Translations under genes and position numbers: made by a program | The notes under the pieces: model-generated | Databases searched by the model: none | The model's input: the letters and a program-made list of their open reading frames with translations, nothing else | What the model was told of the DNA's origin: nothing | Origin: a virus | Reading direction: 5' to 3' (one strand) | DNA: 28,421 bases | IMG/VR virus record: IMGVR_UViG_3300017788_003178 | Location: 1 to 28,421 of that record | Part shown: piece after piece, positions 1 through 7,377 of the stretch | How positions within the stretch are numbered: position 1 is the stretch's first letter | Layout: every line of letters starts with the position of its first letter

Positions 1-1
1 T

Positions 2-184
2 AATTTTTGGAATCCATATACTGGATTATTTACTACTTTGCCAACTTTACAAAATGATTTTTCAACAATGGGAGCAGACCAAGAAATAGCTACTCCTATC
101 AAGGGTTATGGAGTAAAAGGAGAATTTGTTTATCGTTATGGTGCCCCTACGGTCGCTTTAGCTGATTATGATAATTTAAGTTAA
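2..184 (+). CDS. C-terminal fragment of an unidentified protein (5' end outside window)
   Basis: An open frame enters from the left edge and ends at a TAA at 182-184, giving about 60 residues ending in ALADYDNLS. The fragment has an aromatic start (NFWNPYTGLF) and a C-terminal half rich in Gly, Tyr and Val. There is no motif that I recognise. It is followed at once by a strong terminator, so it is the last gene of an upstream transcription unit. A virion structural protein is possible for a phage gene ending a unit like this, but nothing in the fragment proves it. Confidence 0.6.
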   Translation, partial: NFWNPYTGLFTTLPTLQNDFSTMGADQEIATPIKGYGVKGEFVYRYGAPTVALADYDNLS

Positions 185-195
185 GTTATAATAAA

Positions 196-229
196 ATTGC
201 CGCTATCATAAAGATGGCGGCAATTTTTT
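196..229 (+). terminator. Rho-independent terminator
   Basis: A 12-bp stem pairs 196-207 with 213-224 around a 5-base loop, with a single G-U pair. Flanking A and T runs extend it, and six T follow (224-229). The GC-rich stem core stands out in this AT-rich DNA. It ends the unit of the gene that stops at 184 and separates it from the gene starting at 254. Confidence 0.9.
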
Positions 230-253
230 CTTTACTAACAAAGGGATATCAAA

Positions 254-892
254 ATGATAATCAAAAAATATTCTGAAATTAAAAAATACATCAATGAAGG
301 TGATGTTATACTATTTAGAGGTAAGGGTTTATTTTCTAAACTCATAGGTTCCTATACAGAAACTCCTTATTCTCATGTAGGTTTGGCTTCCTGGGTCAAT
401 GGAAATTCAAATACAGATGAAGGAGTATTAGAAATATTAGAGTTTACAGAAGGATCTGGAGGAAGAGCAGTTAATTTTGAACAAATGGTAAAAAAAAATC
501 CAAAAAAAATAGATATATATCGTCCAAACCCTTCATTCTTTATAATAGAATATTCTGAAAAAGAAAATAAAACAATTATTAAAGAAAAAATCTTTTCAGG
601 CAAGACAGTTACGACTATAATGAGGAAAATGACAGGGCTTCCTTATGGTTGGAAAAGAATTTGGTGGATTTTTAGACATAAATTATTTTTATATAAAATT
701 TTTATGGATACAAATAAACTTCGATTGGATTCTTTAGGGGGAGAAATGATATATCCTGTATGTAGCACGGCAGTTGCTTATTCTTTTAATTGTAATGGAT
801 ACGATTTAGTTAAAAATAGAAGTGATGAATGGACTGAACCGGGAGAAATCGCTAAAAGCACTCAACTAAACTATCTCTTCACACTGGAATAA
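254..892 (+). CDS. Permuted papain-like (YiiX / NlpC-P60-type) cysteine hydrolase
   Basis: This 212-residue protein has the layout of the circularly permuted NlpC/P60 (YaeF/YiiX-like) hydrolases. The N-terminal block reads EGDVILFRGKG, then a Ser/Thr-rich stretch and the YSHVGLA motif with the presumed catalytic His41. The presumed nucleophile Cys170 (PVCSTAVAYSF) lies near the C-terminus, so His precedes Cys as expected for the permuted fold. Family members cleave amide or ester bonds in peptidoglycan peptides or lipids; the substrate here is unknown. There is no clear signal peptide or membrane helix. AAAGGG lies upstream of the ATG. The gene is first after a terminator and is followed three bases later by a small unknown gene. 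A tail or lysis-associated role is possible but is inference. Confidence 0.7.
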   Translation: MIIKKYSEIKKYINEGDVILFRGKGLFSKLIGSYTETPYSHVGLASWVNGNSNTDEGVLEILEFTEGSGGRAVNFEQMVKKNPKKIDIYRPNPSFFIIEYSEKENKTIIKEKIFSGKTVTTIMRKMTGLPYGWKRIWWIFRHKLFLYKIFMDTNKLRLDSLGGEMIYPVCSTAVAYSFNCNGYDLVKNRSDEWTEPGEIAKSTQLNYLFTLE

Positions 893-894
893 AA

Positions 895-1242
895 ATGAAT
901 AAATCACAAAGTATTGCATCAGATATAATAAATATTTATCAAAGACTTGATAATAAAAAAGAAAAAACTGTAGAAGACCCTATAACAATTATAATGATAG
1001 CATCAGTGGTCATAGAATGTATAAAAATTATTAAAGAATGTAAAAAAAATACATATGAAGCTCTTTTTCTTATTAAAAGACTTTCAGATAGACACGACAA
1101 AGTATTAAAAAGAGAATTAAGAAAAAGAATGGGATTTGTGAAATATCATTTATTTGGAAAAAAATATCTTAGGGCTTTTAGATATGCGGCTAGGGAAATT
1201 AAAATCGCAGATATTATAGAACTTTATGAAGAAGTCAAATAA
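895..1242 (+). CDS. Hypothetical protein, basic, with one hydrophobic stretch
   Basis: This is a 115-residue protein of no family I recognise. Residues about 29-46 (PITIIMIASVVIECIKII) form a hydrophobic helix that may be membrane-embedded or buried in a helical bundle. The rest is very rich in Lys and Arg (KRELRKRMGF, YLRAFRYAAREIK) and looks all-helical. It starts three bases after the stop of the hydrolase gene with only a weak ribosome site, so it is probably translationally coupled. The tight pairing suggests that the two proteins act together, perhaps as a virion or lysis pair, but the sequence gives no direct proof. Confidence 0.65.
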   Translation: MNKSQSIASDIINIYQRLDNKKEKTVEDPITIIMIASVVIECIKIIKECKKNTYEALFLIKRLSDRHDKVLKRELRKRMGFVKYHLFGKKYLRAFRYAAREIKIADIIELYEEVK

Positions 1243-1265
1243 AATATAAATTTTGAAAAGGAAAA

Positions 1266-1829
1266 ATGGAAAAATTAACAGAAAAAGTAAATAAGAAAAT
1301 AGAGGAATGGTCACAAAATTATAGAGAACTAATAAATATCATAAGCTGGGATGAATACTTTTTATTACAAGCATATCTAATTTCTTTAAGAAGTATAGAT
1401 GCCCAAACACAATGTGGCGCTGTTCTTGTGAATGAACTTAAAACTATATTATCTACTGGATATAATGGATTTATGACAGGAATAAATGATAATATTCTTC
1501 CTAATTTAAGACCAGAAAAATATCCTTATTTTTTACACGCAGAACATAATGCTGTATTAAATTGTGCAAAAAATGGAATAAGTACATTAAATGCAACCGC
1601 ATATATAACAAGTCCACCTTGCTCTAATTGTTTTCAAATTTTACACCAAGCAGGAATAAAAAAAATAATTTATTTAAAAAATTATAATGTAGCTAAAATG
1701 ATAGAAAACGAAGAAGAACAAATTAGATTAAAAATATTGAGTATGTTGTCTCCAATTGAAGATTGCGGTATAGAAAATCCAAGCGACGACCTTTTACAAA
1801 AAATTTCACAAATTAAAAGTTGGCGTTAG
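1266..1829 (+). CDS. Deoxycytidylate (dCMP) deaminase
   Basis: This zinc-dependent cytidine/dCMP deaminase family protein has 187 residues. The zinc site is complete: His91 and proton-shuttle Glu93 in HAEHNAVLNCA, and Cys119/Cys122 in SPPCSNC. The N-terminal CGAVLVN and STGYNGF segments also fit the family. It should convert dCMP to dUMP, feeding dTTP synthesis, which suits an AT-rich phage genome. The length matches phage dCMP deaminases. The ATG follows a good AAAAGG site. It lies upstream of the ribonucleotide reductase operon but is separated from it by a 240-base non-coding region with a terminator. A riboflavin-type or tRNA-editing deaminase is less likely given the phage context. Confidence 0.88.
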   Translation: MEKLTEKVNKKIEEWSQNYRELINIISWDEYFLLQAYLISLRSIDAQTQCGAVLVNELKTILSTGYNGFMTGINDNILPNLRPEKYPYFLHAEHNAVLNCAKNGISTLNATAYITSPPCSNCFQILHQAGIKKIIYLKNYNVAKMIENEEEQIRLKILSMLSPIEDCGIENPSDDLLQKISQIKSWR

Positions 1830-1847
1830 ATTAAGAGAGTGTATAAT
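1820..1847 (+). promoter_or_regulatory. Candidate sigma70-like promoter for the leader / small RNA
   Basis: TTGGCG (1820-1825) and a perfect TATAAT (1842-1847) are separated by 16 bases. The -35 box overlaps the last codons of the deaminase gene. Transcription would start near 1853-1855, exactly at the 5' arm of the first stem of the structured region. The -10 is a consensus match but the -35 matches at only four of six positions, and such matches arise by chance in AT-rich DNA. Confidence 0.45.
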
Positions 1848-1852
1848 ATTAA

Positions 1853-2037
1853 GGTCGAAATAAAAGAGCATTTAAAATTTATACTGCTAAGTGGCATGTA
1901 TTCGGCCTGTAAAAATTAATATACTAAAACACAAATAATAAACACAAGGTCAATATTCAAAATATTGAGGTTTTTAAAGTATAATTAACATGTCACTTTA
2001 AAATCAACAAGCCCATCTATTAGGTGGGCTTTTCTTT
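1853..2037 (+). ncRNA. Candidate structured leader RNA or small RNA upstream of the RNR operon
   Basis: This stretch of the largest intergenic gap folds into consecutive stems. Bases 1852-1859 pair with 1901-1908 (8 bp, one G-U) around a 41-base segment that holds a small TGCT/GGCA hairpin. Bases 1950-1957 pair with 1961-1968 (8 bp). Bases 1972-1980 pair with 1995-2003 (9 bp). The last element is the terminator at 2009-2037. AAGGTC occurs twice (1851-1856 and 1946-1951), and either copy can pair with the central GGCCT at 1904-1908, giving two exclusive folds. Only about 30 bases separate the terminator from the next ATG. The RNR operon is therefore probably reached by read-through, which fits attenuation or a riboswitch. 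An independent small RNA is the alternative. No known RNA family was recognised. Confidence 0.5.
2009..2037 (+). terminator. Rho-independent terminator / possible attenuator
   Basis: A 10-bp stem (2009-2018 with 2022-2031, one T-G pair) surrounds a 3-base loop. It is followed by a T-rich tail interrupted by one C. It lies 33 bases before the start of the next gene with no promoter visible between, so it may act conditionally on transcription of the RNR operon. Confidence 0.8.
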
Positions 2038-2069
2038 CTAATGTATTTAAAAAAATTAAAGAGGAAAAA

Positions 2070-2357
2070 ATGAGTATTAATATTAATATAGGATCAAAAA
2101 AAGAAGATAAAAAAAATTTTGAAATAGTTATAGAATTAAAAGATAAAGAAGGAAATCCAACTGGTGTTAAAAAATATTATCAAACAGATGACTCAAGTAA
2201 ATTGCATCAATTTTGGACAAGAAATACTGGAAGTATTAAAAAAAAGAAAAAGAGAAAATCAGAAGCTATTAGCAATAAAGAAGATATAAAACAAGCATTA
2301 AAAGAAGTTGATACCTATACATCCAAAGTGCGTAAGCAAAGGAATTTAGAAGACTGA
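2070..2357 (+). CDS. Hypothetical small lysine-rich protein
   Basis: This 95-residue, highly basic protein has no recognised domain. The N-terminal half (SININIGSKK, FEIVIELKDKEG) looks like short beta strands. A run of nine basic residues with one Lys/Arg switch (KKKKKRK, about residues 57-63) follows, then a helical C-terminus. A strong AGAGGA ribosome site precedes the ATG. Its stop codon overlaps the start of the RNR gene (TGATG), so the two are translationally coupled, and this is the first gene after the structured leader. Possible roles include nucleic-acid binding or an accessory to RNR, but neither is shown by sequence. Confidence 0.7.
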   Translation: MSININIGSKKEDKKNFEIVIELKDKEGNPTGVKKYYQTDDSSKLHQFWTRNTGSIKKKKKRKSEAISNKEDIKQALKEVDTYTSKVRKQRNLED

Positions 2358-5300
2358 TGAAAAAATATACATATGAAGAAGCACTTGATGAATCTATAAA
2401 ATATTTTGGAAATGATTTATCAGCTAGAGCGTTCATTGACAAATATGCGTTAAGAAACGAAAAAAATGAATTATTAGAACTAACCCCTAAAGATATGCAT
2501 AAGAGGATAGCAAAAGAATTAGCAAGAATAGAGAAAAATAAATTTGGAAAACCATTATCAGAAGAACAAATATTTAATTATTTAGATAAATTTAAATGTA
2601 TTATACCGCAAGGAAGTCCTATGTATGGCATAGGAAATGAATATCAATATGTCAGCACTTCTAATTGTTTTGTTGTTGAAAGTCCATTTGATAGTTATGG
2701 TGGTATTTGTCTAACTGATCAAGAAATAGCCCAAATAAGTAAAAGACGAGGAGGAGTTGGCGTAGATATATCAACATTAAGACCAACTGATTCTCCTACT
2801 CATAATTCATCTAGATCAAGCACCGGAACAGCCTCGTGGATGGAAAGATATTCTAATACGATTAGAGAGGTTGGACAATGCGGGCGGAGAGGCGCCCTTA
2901 TGGAGACAATAAGCATTCATCATCCAGATATTTTAATTTTTTCAACAATTAAAAATGATAGCACAAAAGTCACAGGAGCAAATATATCTGTAAGATTGTC
3001 TAATGAATTTTTAGAAGCATTAGAAAAAGATGAAGAATATGAAATTAGGTGGCCAGTAGATTCGGACATACCAGAATATAGTAAAATGATATCTGCAAAA
3101 GAAGTTTGGAATAAAATTATTCATTCTGCTTGGTTAAGAGCCGAACCTGGATTATTATTCTGGGACAATATAATTAATGAAAGCCCAGCAGATTGTTATG
3201 AAGGTTTTAATACTGTTTCCACAAACCCCTGTATTCCAGCAAGTGAATATTTATTGACTAAAGATGGCTATGTTAAATTTGGAGACTGTTACAATAGTGG
3301 TAAAGAACAAACAATAGTAATAGATAACAGGATATCCTATAGGGATAGCAAACAACTAAAAGATAAAGAGCTACCAGAAAATTGGATAATTGATAATAAG
3401 GTATCGGGAACAAAACTTTCACAAGCCAGTCATGTGTTTTTAACAAAAGGTCTGGCTGATATAATTAAGATAACGACATCCAAGGGATTTAGTATTAAAT
3501 GTACACCAGATCACCATATAGCCACAACCGATGGTATGATTGAAGCCAAAGACATTCAGCCAAACCACAATATCTTGATATCTATACCAGATCATAATAA
3601 TACTTCTATCATAAATAAGAAACCAGAAACTACCGAAGAACAGCTAGCAGTTTTAATAGGTTTAATTTGTGGAGATGGAACTTTTGACAAAAAAAGAAAA
3701 AGAGTTCATTTAGATTTTTGGGGCGAAGATAAAGACGAAATGACCATTCTTGTTTGTGGGTTAATTGATCAGCTCTTTGATTCTTTAGGAGAAAGATATA
3801 ATAATAGAAACAGAAAACTTAGTAAATATTTTGTATCAAAAATTAAACAGTCTGATAAAAATAGAATTTCTTCTGCGTGGTTAGCCTATATACTAGAAGA
3901 ATATGGGTATTCAAGAGAAGTTAAACACGATGTTCCAAAATTTATTATGGAAAATTCAAGCACAAACATTGGTAAATTCTTTTTGGCAGGTTTATTTTAT
4001 TGTGATGGATCAGTACAAGGTTCTAATGTTAGCGGTTATACCGTAAGATTATCACAAAGCAATAAACAACTGTTAGAAAAGATTCAATTAATTCTACATT
4101 CTAATGGTATGTTGTTTGGAATATATAATCGTCGTAATGCTCAAAAAAGATTATTACCAGACTCAAATAAGGATCTTAAATATTATAGCTGCAAAGAAAA
4201 CTATGAACTTATTAGTATTTGTGGTAGTGTAGTAAAATATAGAGATACAATAGGATTTTTGTCAACCTATAAAGACATACAGATAAATACTATCAATCAT
4301 AATTTTCAAGTTAAAGAGTCTTTTACTGATGTTGCTGTAAAAACAGAGATATTAGAGCAACAGCCTGTTTTTTGTATAAAAGAGCCTATATCTAGAAGTA
4401 TGATAGTCAATGGTATGTCAGTAAGAAGATGTGGCGAAATACCATTGTGTGCTTATGATTCCTGTCGTTTGTTAGCCATAAATCTATTTCATGCTATGAA
4501 AAATCCATTTGAAAAAAATGCAGAATTTGATTTTGATTTATTATATGAAACTTCTTATATAGCTCAAAGATTAATGGACGATATTATTGATTTAGAAATT
4601 GAAGCTATATCAAGAATAATCAAAAAAATACAAAAAGATCCAGAACCAAATACAATTAAAAATACTGAACTTGATCTCTGGTTAAAAGTAAGAACTAAAG
4701 CACAAGAAGGAAGAAGAACAGGAACAGGAATAACTGCTTTAGGAGATGTGATAGCAGCATTAAATATAGATTATGGCTCAAACGAATCTGTTGAATTTAC
4801 TGAAAAAATATATAAGACACTAAAATTAGGGGCTTATAGGGCTTCTGTAGATATGGCTAAAGAATTAGGACCATTTCCTATTTGGCAAAATGTTTTAGAA
4901 AAAGATAATCCATTTTTACTTAGAATTAAAGAAGAAGCTCCTGAATTATATTCTGATATGTTAAAATATGGAAGAAGAAATATTTCAATATTAACCACTG
5001 CTCCAACAGGAACAGTTAGTATGATGGCTTCTATTTCCGTAAATAATAAAACTTTACATGGCACAACTTCTGGCATTGAACCAGTATTTATGGTCGAACC
5101 ATATACCAGAAGAAAGAAAGGAAATCCAGGGGATTTAAATTTTCAAACAGACTTTGTAGATCAAAATGGAGATCACTGGATGGAATTTAATGTATATCAT
5201 CCAGGTGTAGAATTATGGTTAGAAATAACAAATAATGAAGATTTGAAAAATTGCCCATATATACCAGCGGGAAAAATCAACTGGACTAATAGAGTAAAAT

Positions 5301-5989
5301 TGCAAGCTGCTGCTCAAAGACATGTAGATCATTCAATCTCTTCAACAATAAATTTGCCTAATGAAATAACAGAAAAAGAAGTTAGCAATATATATGTAGA
5401 GTCTTGGAAAAACAACTTAAAAGGAATAACTGTATATAGGGATGGATGTAGAACAGGAGTATTGGTTAAAAAAGAAACAGGAATAATAAAAACAGATGCT
5501 CCAAAAAGACCAGAAAGTTTAAAATGCAATGTTCATCATATAAACGTCAAAGGACAAGAGTATTTTGTTTTAGTCGGCTTATATGAAAATCAACCATATG
5601 AAGTTTTTTCAGGTAAAAATGGTATTATAGATAAAAAAGTTAAAAACGGAAAAATTATCAAGCAAAAAAGAAGTAGATATAAAGCTATCTTCGACGACAA
5701 TACAGAATTATCACCAATTGGAGTTTTTACAACAGACGAAGAAGATACTTTGACTAGATTAATAAGTGCAAGTTTAAGACATGGTGCTGATATATCTTTT
5801 ATTGTGCATCAATTAGAGAAAGCAAAAGGAGATATGCAATCTTTTGCTAAAAGTTTGGTTAGGGCTCTTAAAAAATATATACCAGATAATATGGAAGTCA
5901 AAGGAGAAGAATGTCCAGAATGTGGAAGTGTATTGCATAGACAAGAAGGATGTATAATTTGTAAAAATTGTGGGTTTTCTAAATGTTAA
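2357..5989 (+). CDS. nrdJ: Adenosylcobalamin-dependent (class II) ribonucleotide reductase containing an intein
   Basis: The 1210-residue precursor has about 810 residues of host protein once the intein (residues 292-691) is removed. It should reduce ribonucleotides to deoxyribonucleotides with a B12-generated thiyl radical. Diagnostic pieces are SNCFVVESP (redox Cys104), GGVGVD, the active-site loop STNP/CGEIPL split by the intein, and PTGTVSMMASI with SGIEPVF. The C-terminal cysteine-rich ribbon has CPEC and CKNC pairs. Radical Cys692, Glu694 and second redox Cys703 keep the +2 and +11 spacing of Lactobacillus leichmannii C408/E410/C419. The start overlaps the preceding stop. No small RNR subunit is nearby, consistent with class II. 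Activity depends on intein removal, and the intein C-terminus is abnormal. Confidence 0.95.
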   Translation: MKKYTYEEALDESIKYFGNDLSARAFIDKYALRNEKNELLELTPKDMHKRIAKELARIEKNKFGKPLSEEQIFNYLDKFKCIIPQGSPMYGIGNEYQYVSTSNCFVVESPFDSYGGICLTDQEIAQISKRRGGVGVDISTLRPTDSPTHNSSRSSTGTASWMERYSNTIREVGQCGRRGALMETISIHHPDILIFSTIKNDSTKVTGANISVRLSNEFLEALEKDEEYEIRWPVDSDIPEYSKMISAKEVWNKIIHSAWLRAEPGLLFWDNIINESPADCYEGFNTVSTNPCIPASEYLLTKDGYVKFGDCYNSGKEQTIVIDNRISYRDSKQLKDKELPENWIIDNKVSGTKLSQASHVFLTKGLADIIKITTSKGFSIKCTPDHHIATTDGMIEAKDIQPNHNILISIPDHNNTSIINKKPETTEEQLAVLIGLICGDGTFDKKRKRVHLDFWGEDKDEMTILVCGLIDQLFDSLGERYNNRNRKLSKYFVSKIKQSDKNRISSAWLAYILEEYGYSREVKHDVPKFIMENSSTNIGKFFLAGLFYCDGSVQGSNVSGYTVRLSQSNKQLLEKIQLILHSNGMLFGIYNRRNAQKRLLPDSNKDLKYYSCKENYELISICGSVVKYRDTIGFLSTYKDIQINTINHNFQVKESFTDVAVKTEILEQQPVFCIKEPISRSMIVNGMSVRRCGEIPLCAYDSCRLLAINLFHAMKNPFEKNAEFDFDLLYETSYIAQRLMDDIIDLEIEAISRIIKKIQKDPEPNTIKNTELDLWLKVRTKAQEGRRTGTGITALGDVIAALNIDYGSNESVEFTEKIYKTLKLGAYRASVDMAKELGPFPIWQNVLEKDNPFLLRIKEEAPELYSDMLKYGRRNISILTTAPTGTVSMMASISVNNKTLHGTTSGIEPVFMVEPYTRRKKGNPGDLNFQTDFVDQNGDHWMEFNVYHPGVELWLEITNNEDLKNCPYIPAGKINWTNRVKLQAAAQRHVDHSISSTINLPNEITEKEVSNIYVESWKNNLKGITVYRDGCRTGVLVKKETGIIKTDAPKRPESLKCNVHHINVKGQEYFVLVGLYENQPYEVFSGKNGIIDKKVKNGKIIKQKRSRYKAIFDDNTELSPIGVFTTDEEDTLTRLISASLRHGADISFIVHQLEKAKGDMQSFAKSLVRALKKYIPDNMEVKGEECPECGSVLHRQEGCIICKNCGFSKC
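3230..4429 (+). mobile_element. Intein with LAGLIDADG endonuclease in the RNR active-site loop; non-canonical C-terminus
   Basis: Residues 292-691 (400 aa) of the RNR precursor interrupt the conserved NPCGE loop. Block A starts with Cys292 (CIPASEYLLTKDG). Block B has the T..H pair Thr383/His386 (CTPDHHIATTDG). Two dodecapeptides follow, LIGLICGDG (Asp440) and LAGLFYCDG (Asp550), as in a DOD-type homing endonuclease. Block F/G reads VFCIKEP...MIVNGMSVRR. The host protein resumes with Cys692. Inteins normally end His-Asn; here the last two residues are Arg690-Arg691, although the block itself is otherwise recognisable. The endonuclease motifs look intact. Splicing may be altered or lost, or may use unusual chemistry. 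Confidence 0.9.
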
Positions 5990-6015
5990 ATAATTAATAA
6001 TAAGAGAAATAATAA

Positions 6016-6738
6016 ATGACAATAAAAAAAAGAAGAAATCCTAATGATTCACATTATAATGAAGAGAATTTTAATGAAAATGTATTTAACTTTAAACTTA
6101 AACCCAAAACAGATAATCAAAAATTATATTTTGATTCTATAGAAAAAAATAAAATTACATTCTGTTGCGGACCAGCAGGATGTGGCAAAACTTATATTCC
6201 TTCTTTATATGGATTAAAGGGATTATTAGAAGGAAAATATCAAAAAATGATTATAAGTAGACCATTAGTACAAGCTGATGAATCTACCGGATATTTGCCA
6301 GGAGGAATTAATAGTAAATTAGATCCATATCTTCAACCTATTTATGATGCTTTTAGTCATGTAGCGATAGGTAATGAAATTGAAGATCTTATAAATAGAA
6401 AAAAAATAGAAATAGTTCCATTTGCATATATGCGTGGAAGAAATTTTTTCAATAGTTTCATACTATTGGATGAAGCATCAAATTGTACTTATAATCAATT
6501 AATTTTAGCCTTGACAAGATTCTCAAAAAATAGTAGAATGGTATTTGCGGGAGATATCACTCAATCTGATCTTCCAATTAGACAAAGAGGAGGATATGAA
6601 ACGATAATAGATAGTTTAAAAGATACTGAAGATATTGGAGTAATACATTTAAATTCTTCTGATATTATTAGAGAACCTATTATAAAAATTATTTTAGAGA
6701 AACTTTATAATGAAAATACACGAGAAACAAAAACATAA
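6016..6738 (+). CDS. phoH: PhoH-like P-loop ATPase
   Basis: This 240-residue PhoH-family protein is close to phage PhoH-like proteins in length. The Walker A motif is GPAGCGKT (52-59), and the Walker B-type motif is ILLDEASN (Asp152, Glu153), where DEAQN is more usual. Family landmarks ISRPLVQADESTGYLPG and FAGDITQSDLP are present. PhoH proteins are ATPases with suspected RNA-related or helicase-like roles, and many phages carry them; the substrate remains uncertain. The ribosome site is weak (AAGAGA). The gene lies 26 bases after RNR and its 3' end overlaps the HNH endonuclease start by 29 bases. Confidence 0.9.
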   Translation: MTIKKRRNPNDSHYNEENFNENVFNFKLKPKTDNQKLYFDSIEKNKITFCCGPAGCGKTYIPSLYGLKGLLEGKYQKMIISRPLVQADESTGYLPGGINSKLDPYLQPIYDAFSHVAIGNEIEDLINRKKIEIVPFAYMRGRNFFNSFILLDEASNCTYNQLILALTRFSKNSRMVFAGDITQSDLPIRQRGGYETIIDSLKDTEDIGVIHLNSSDIIREPIIKIILEKLYNENTRETKT

Positions 6739-7318
6739 AAGAGTCTTAGTTTTAAATGCCGACTTTTCTCCAATGGGATTAATTGATTGGAAAAGAGCAA
6801 TAGTATTAACTATTATTAATGATTGTGAATCTTTAAAAGGATTAGAACCAATTGATTATTATGATGAATTTGTTTTAACTTGCGGGAAAAAATATTATCC
6901 AATTCCTTCTGTTGTTCGTAGTCCTATTTACATTAGGCAAAAAAATAAGAGAATACCATTTTCTAGAAAAAACGTATTTGTAAGAGATAATTTGACATGT
7001 ATGTATTGCGGCAAACAAGATTTAAGTGGGCAAGATTTAACATTTGATCATGTTGTGCCTAGAGCAATTTGGAAAAAACAAAATCATAATGGTACTCCAA
7101 CAACATGGAAAAATATAGTAACATGTTGTAAAACATGCAATAGAAGAAAAGCAGACAGAACTCCAAAAGAAGCTAAAATGCAACTTTTAAGAGAACCAAA
7201 AGAACCTAATCATCACCAATATATTTTAGGATTATCTCCTTGGAGCAAAATACATCCAGCATGGGAAAATTATTTAACACCATTATATAAAAATTTATTA
7301 CAAAATGAAGGTGTATAA
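6710..7318 (+). CDS. HNH endonuclease
   Basis: This 202-residue protein has a zinc-ribbon HNH core. CMYC (Cys97, Cys100) and CKTC (Cys140, Cys143) are the likely zinc ligands. FDHVVPR (Asp113, His114) and the WKNIVTCC block (Asn135) provide the catalytic ββα motif. The N-terminal module (VLVLNADFSPMGLIDWKRA) is the domain usually fused to this kind of bacterial and phage HNH protein. It probably cuts DNA. A stand-alone homing endonuclease and a phage recombination/packaging nuclease are both possible. The chosen ATG overlaps the PhoH gene; no better in-frame start precedes the conserved VLVLNADFSP segment. Confidence 0.85.
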   Translation: MKIHEKQKHKRVLVLNADFSPMGLIDWKRAIVLTIINDCESLKGLEPIDYYDEFVLTCGKKYYPIPSVVRSPIYIRQKNKRIPFSRKNVFVRDNLTCMYCGKQDLSGQDLTFDHVVPRAIWKKQNHNGTPTTWKNIVTCCKTCNRRKADRTPKEAKMQLLREPKEPNHHQYILGLSPWSKIHPAWENYLTPLYKNLLQNEGV

Positions 7319-7377
7319 TAAAATAGTAAAATAGTTAAGATACTGTCATATAATATATATTAAAATGCACACAAGGA
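7319..7377 (+). promoter_or_regulatory. Intergenic gap with promoter-like TATAAT
   Basis: A 59-base gap between the HNH and PAS-protein genes contains a perfect TATAAT (7349-7354), 24 bases before the next ATG. No convincing -35 box is found at 16-18 bases, so it would need an extended or phage-specific element. The purine-rich AAGGA lies almost directly against the ATG at 7378, which is unusually close for a ribosome site. Confidence 0.3.

Noticed and set aside
1853-1910. tRNA gene
   Set aside because: The GGTCGAA / TTCGGCC stem recalled a T arm, but there is no acceptor stem, D arm or anticodon arm in the right places.
1853-2037. Cobalamin riboswitch before the B12-dependent RNR
   Set aside because: The hallmark B12 box and the GCCACTG core were not found on the + strand; only the presence of a B12-dependent enzyme suggests it.
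4834-5076. Minus-strand open frame inside RNR
   Set aside because: It overlaps conserved RNR coding sequence, has no family resemblance or ribosome site, and all supported genes are on the + strand. The same applies to the other minus-strand frames of 60-100 residues.
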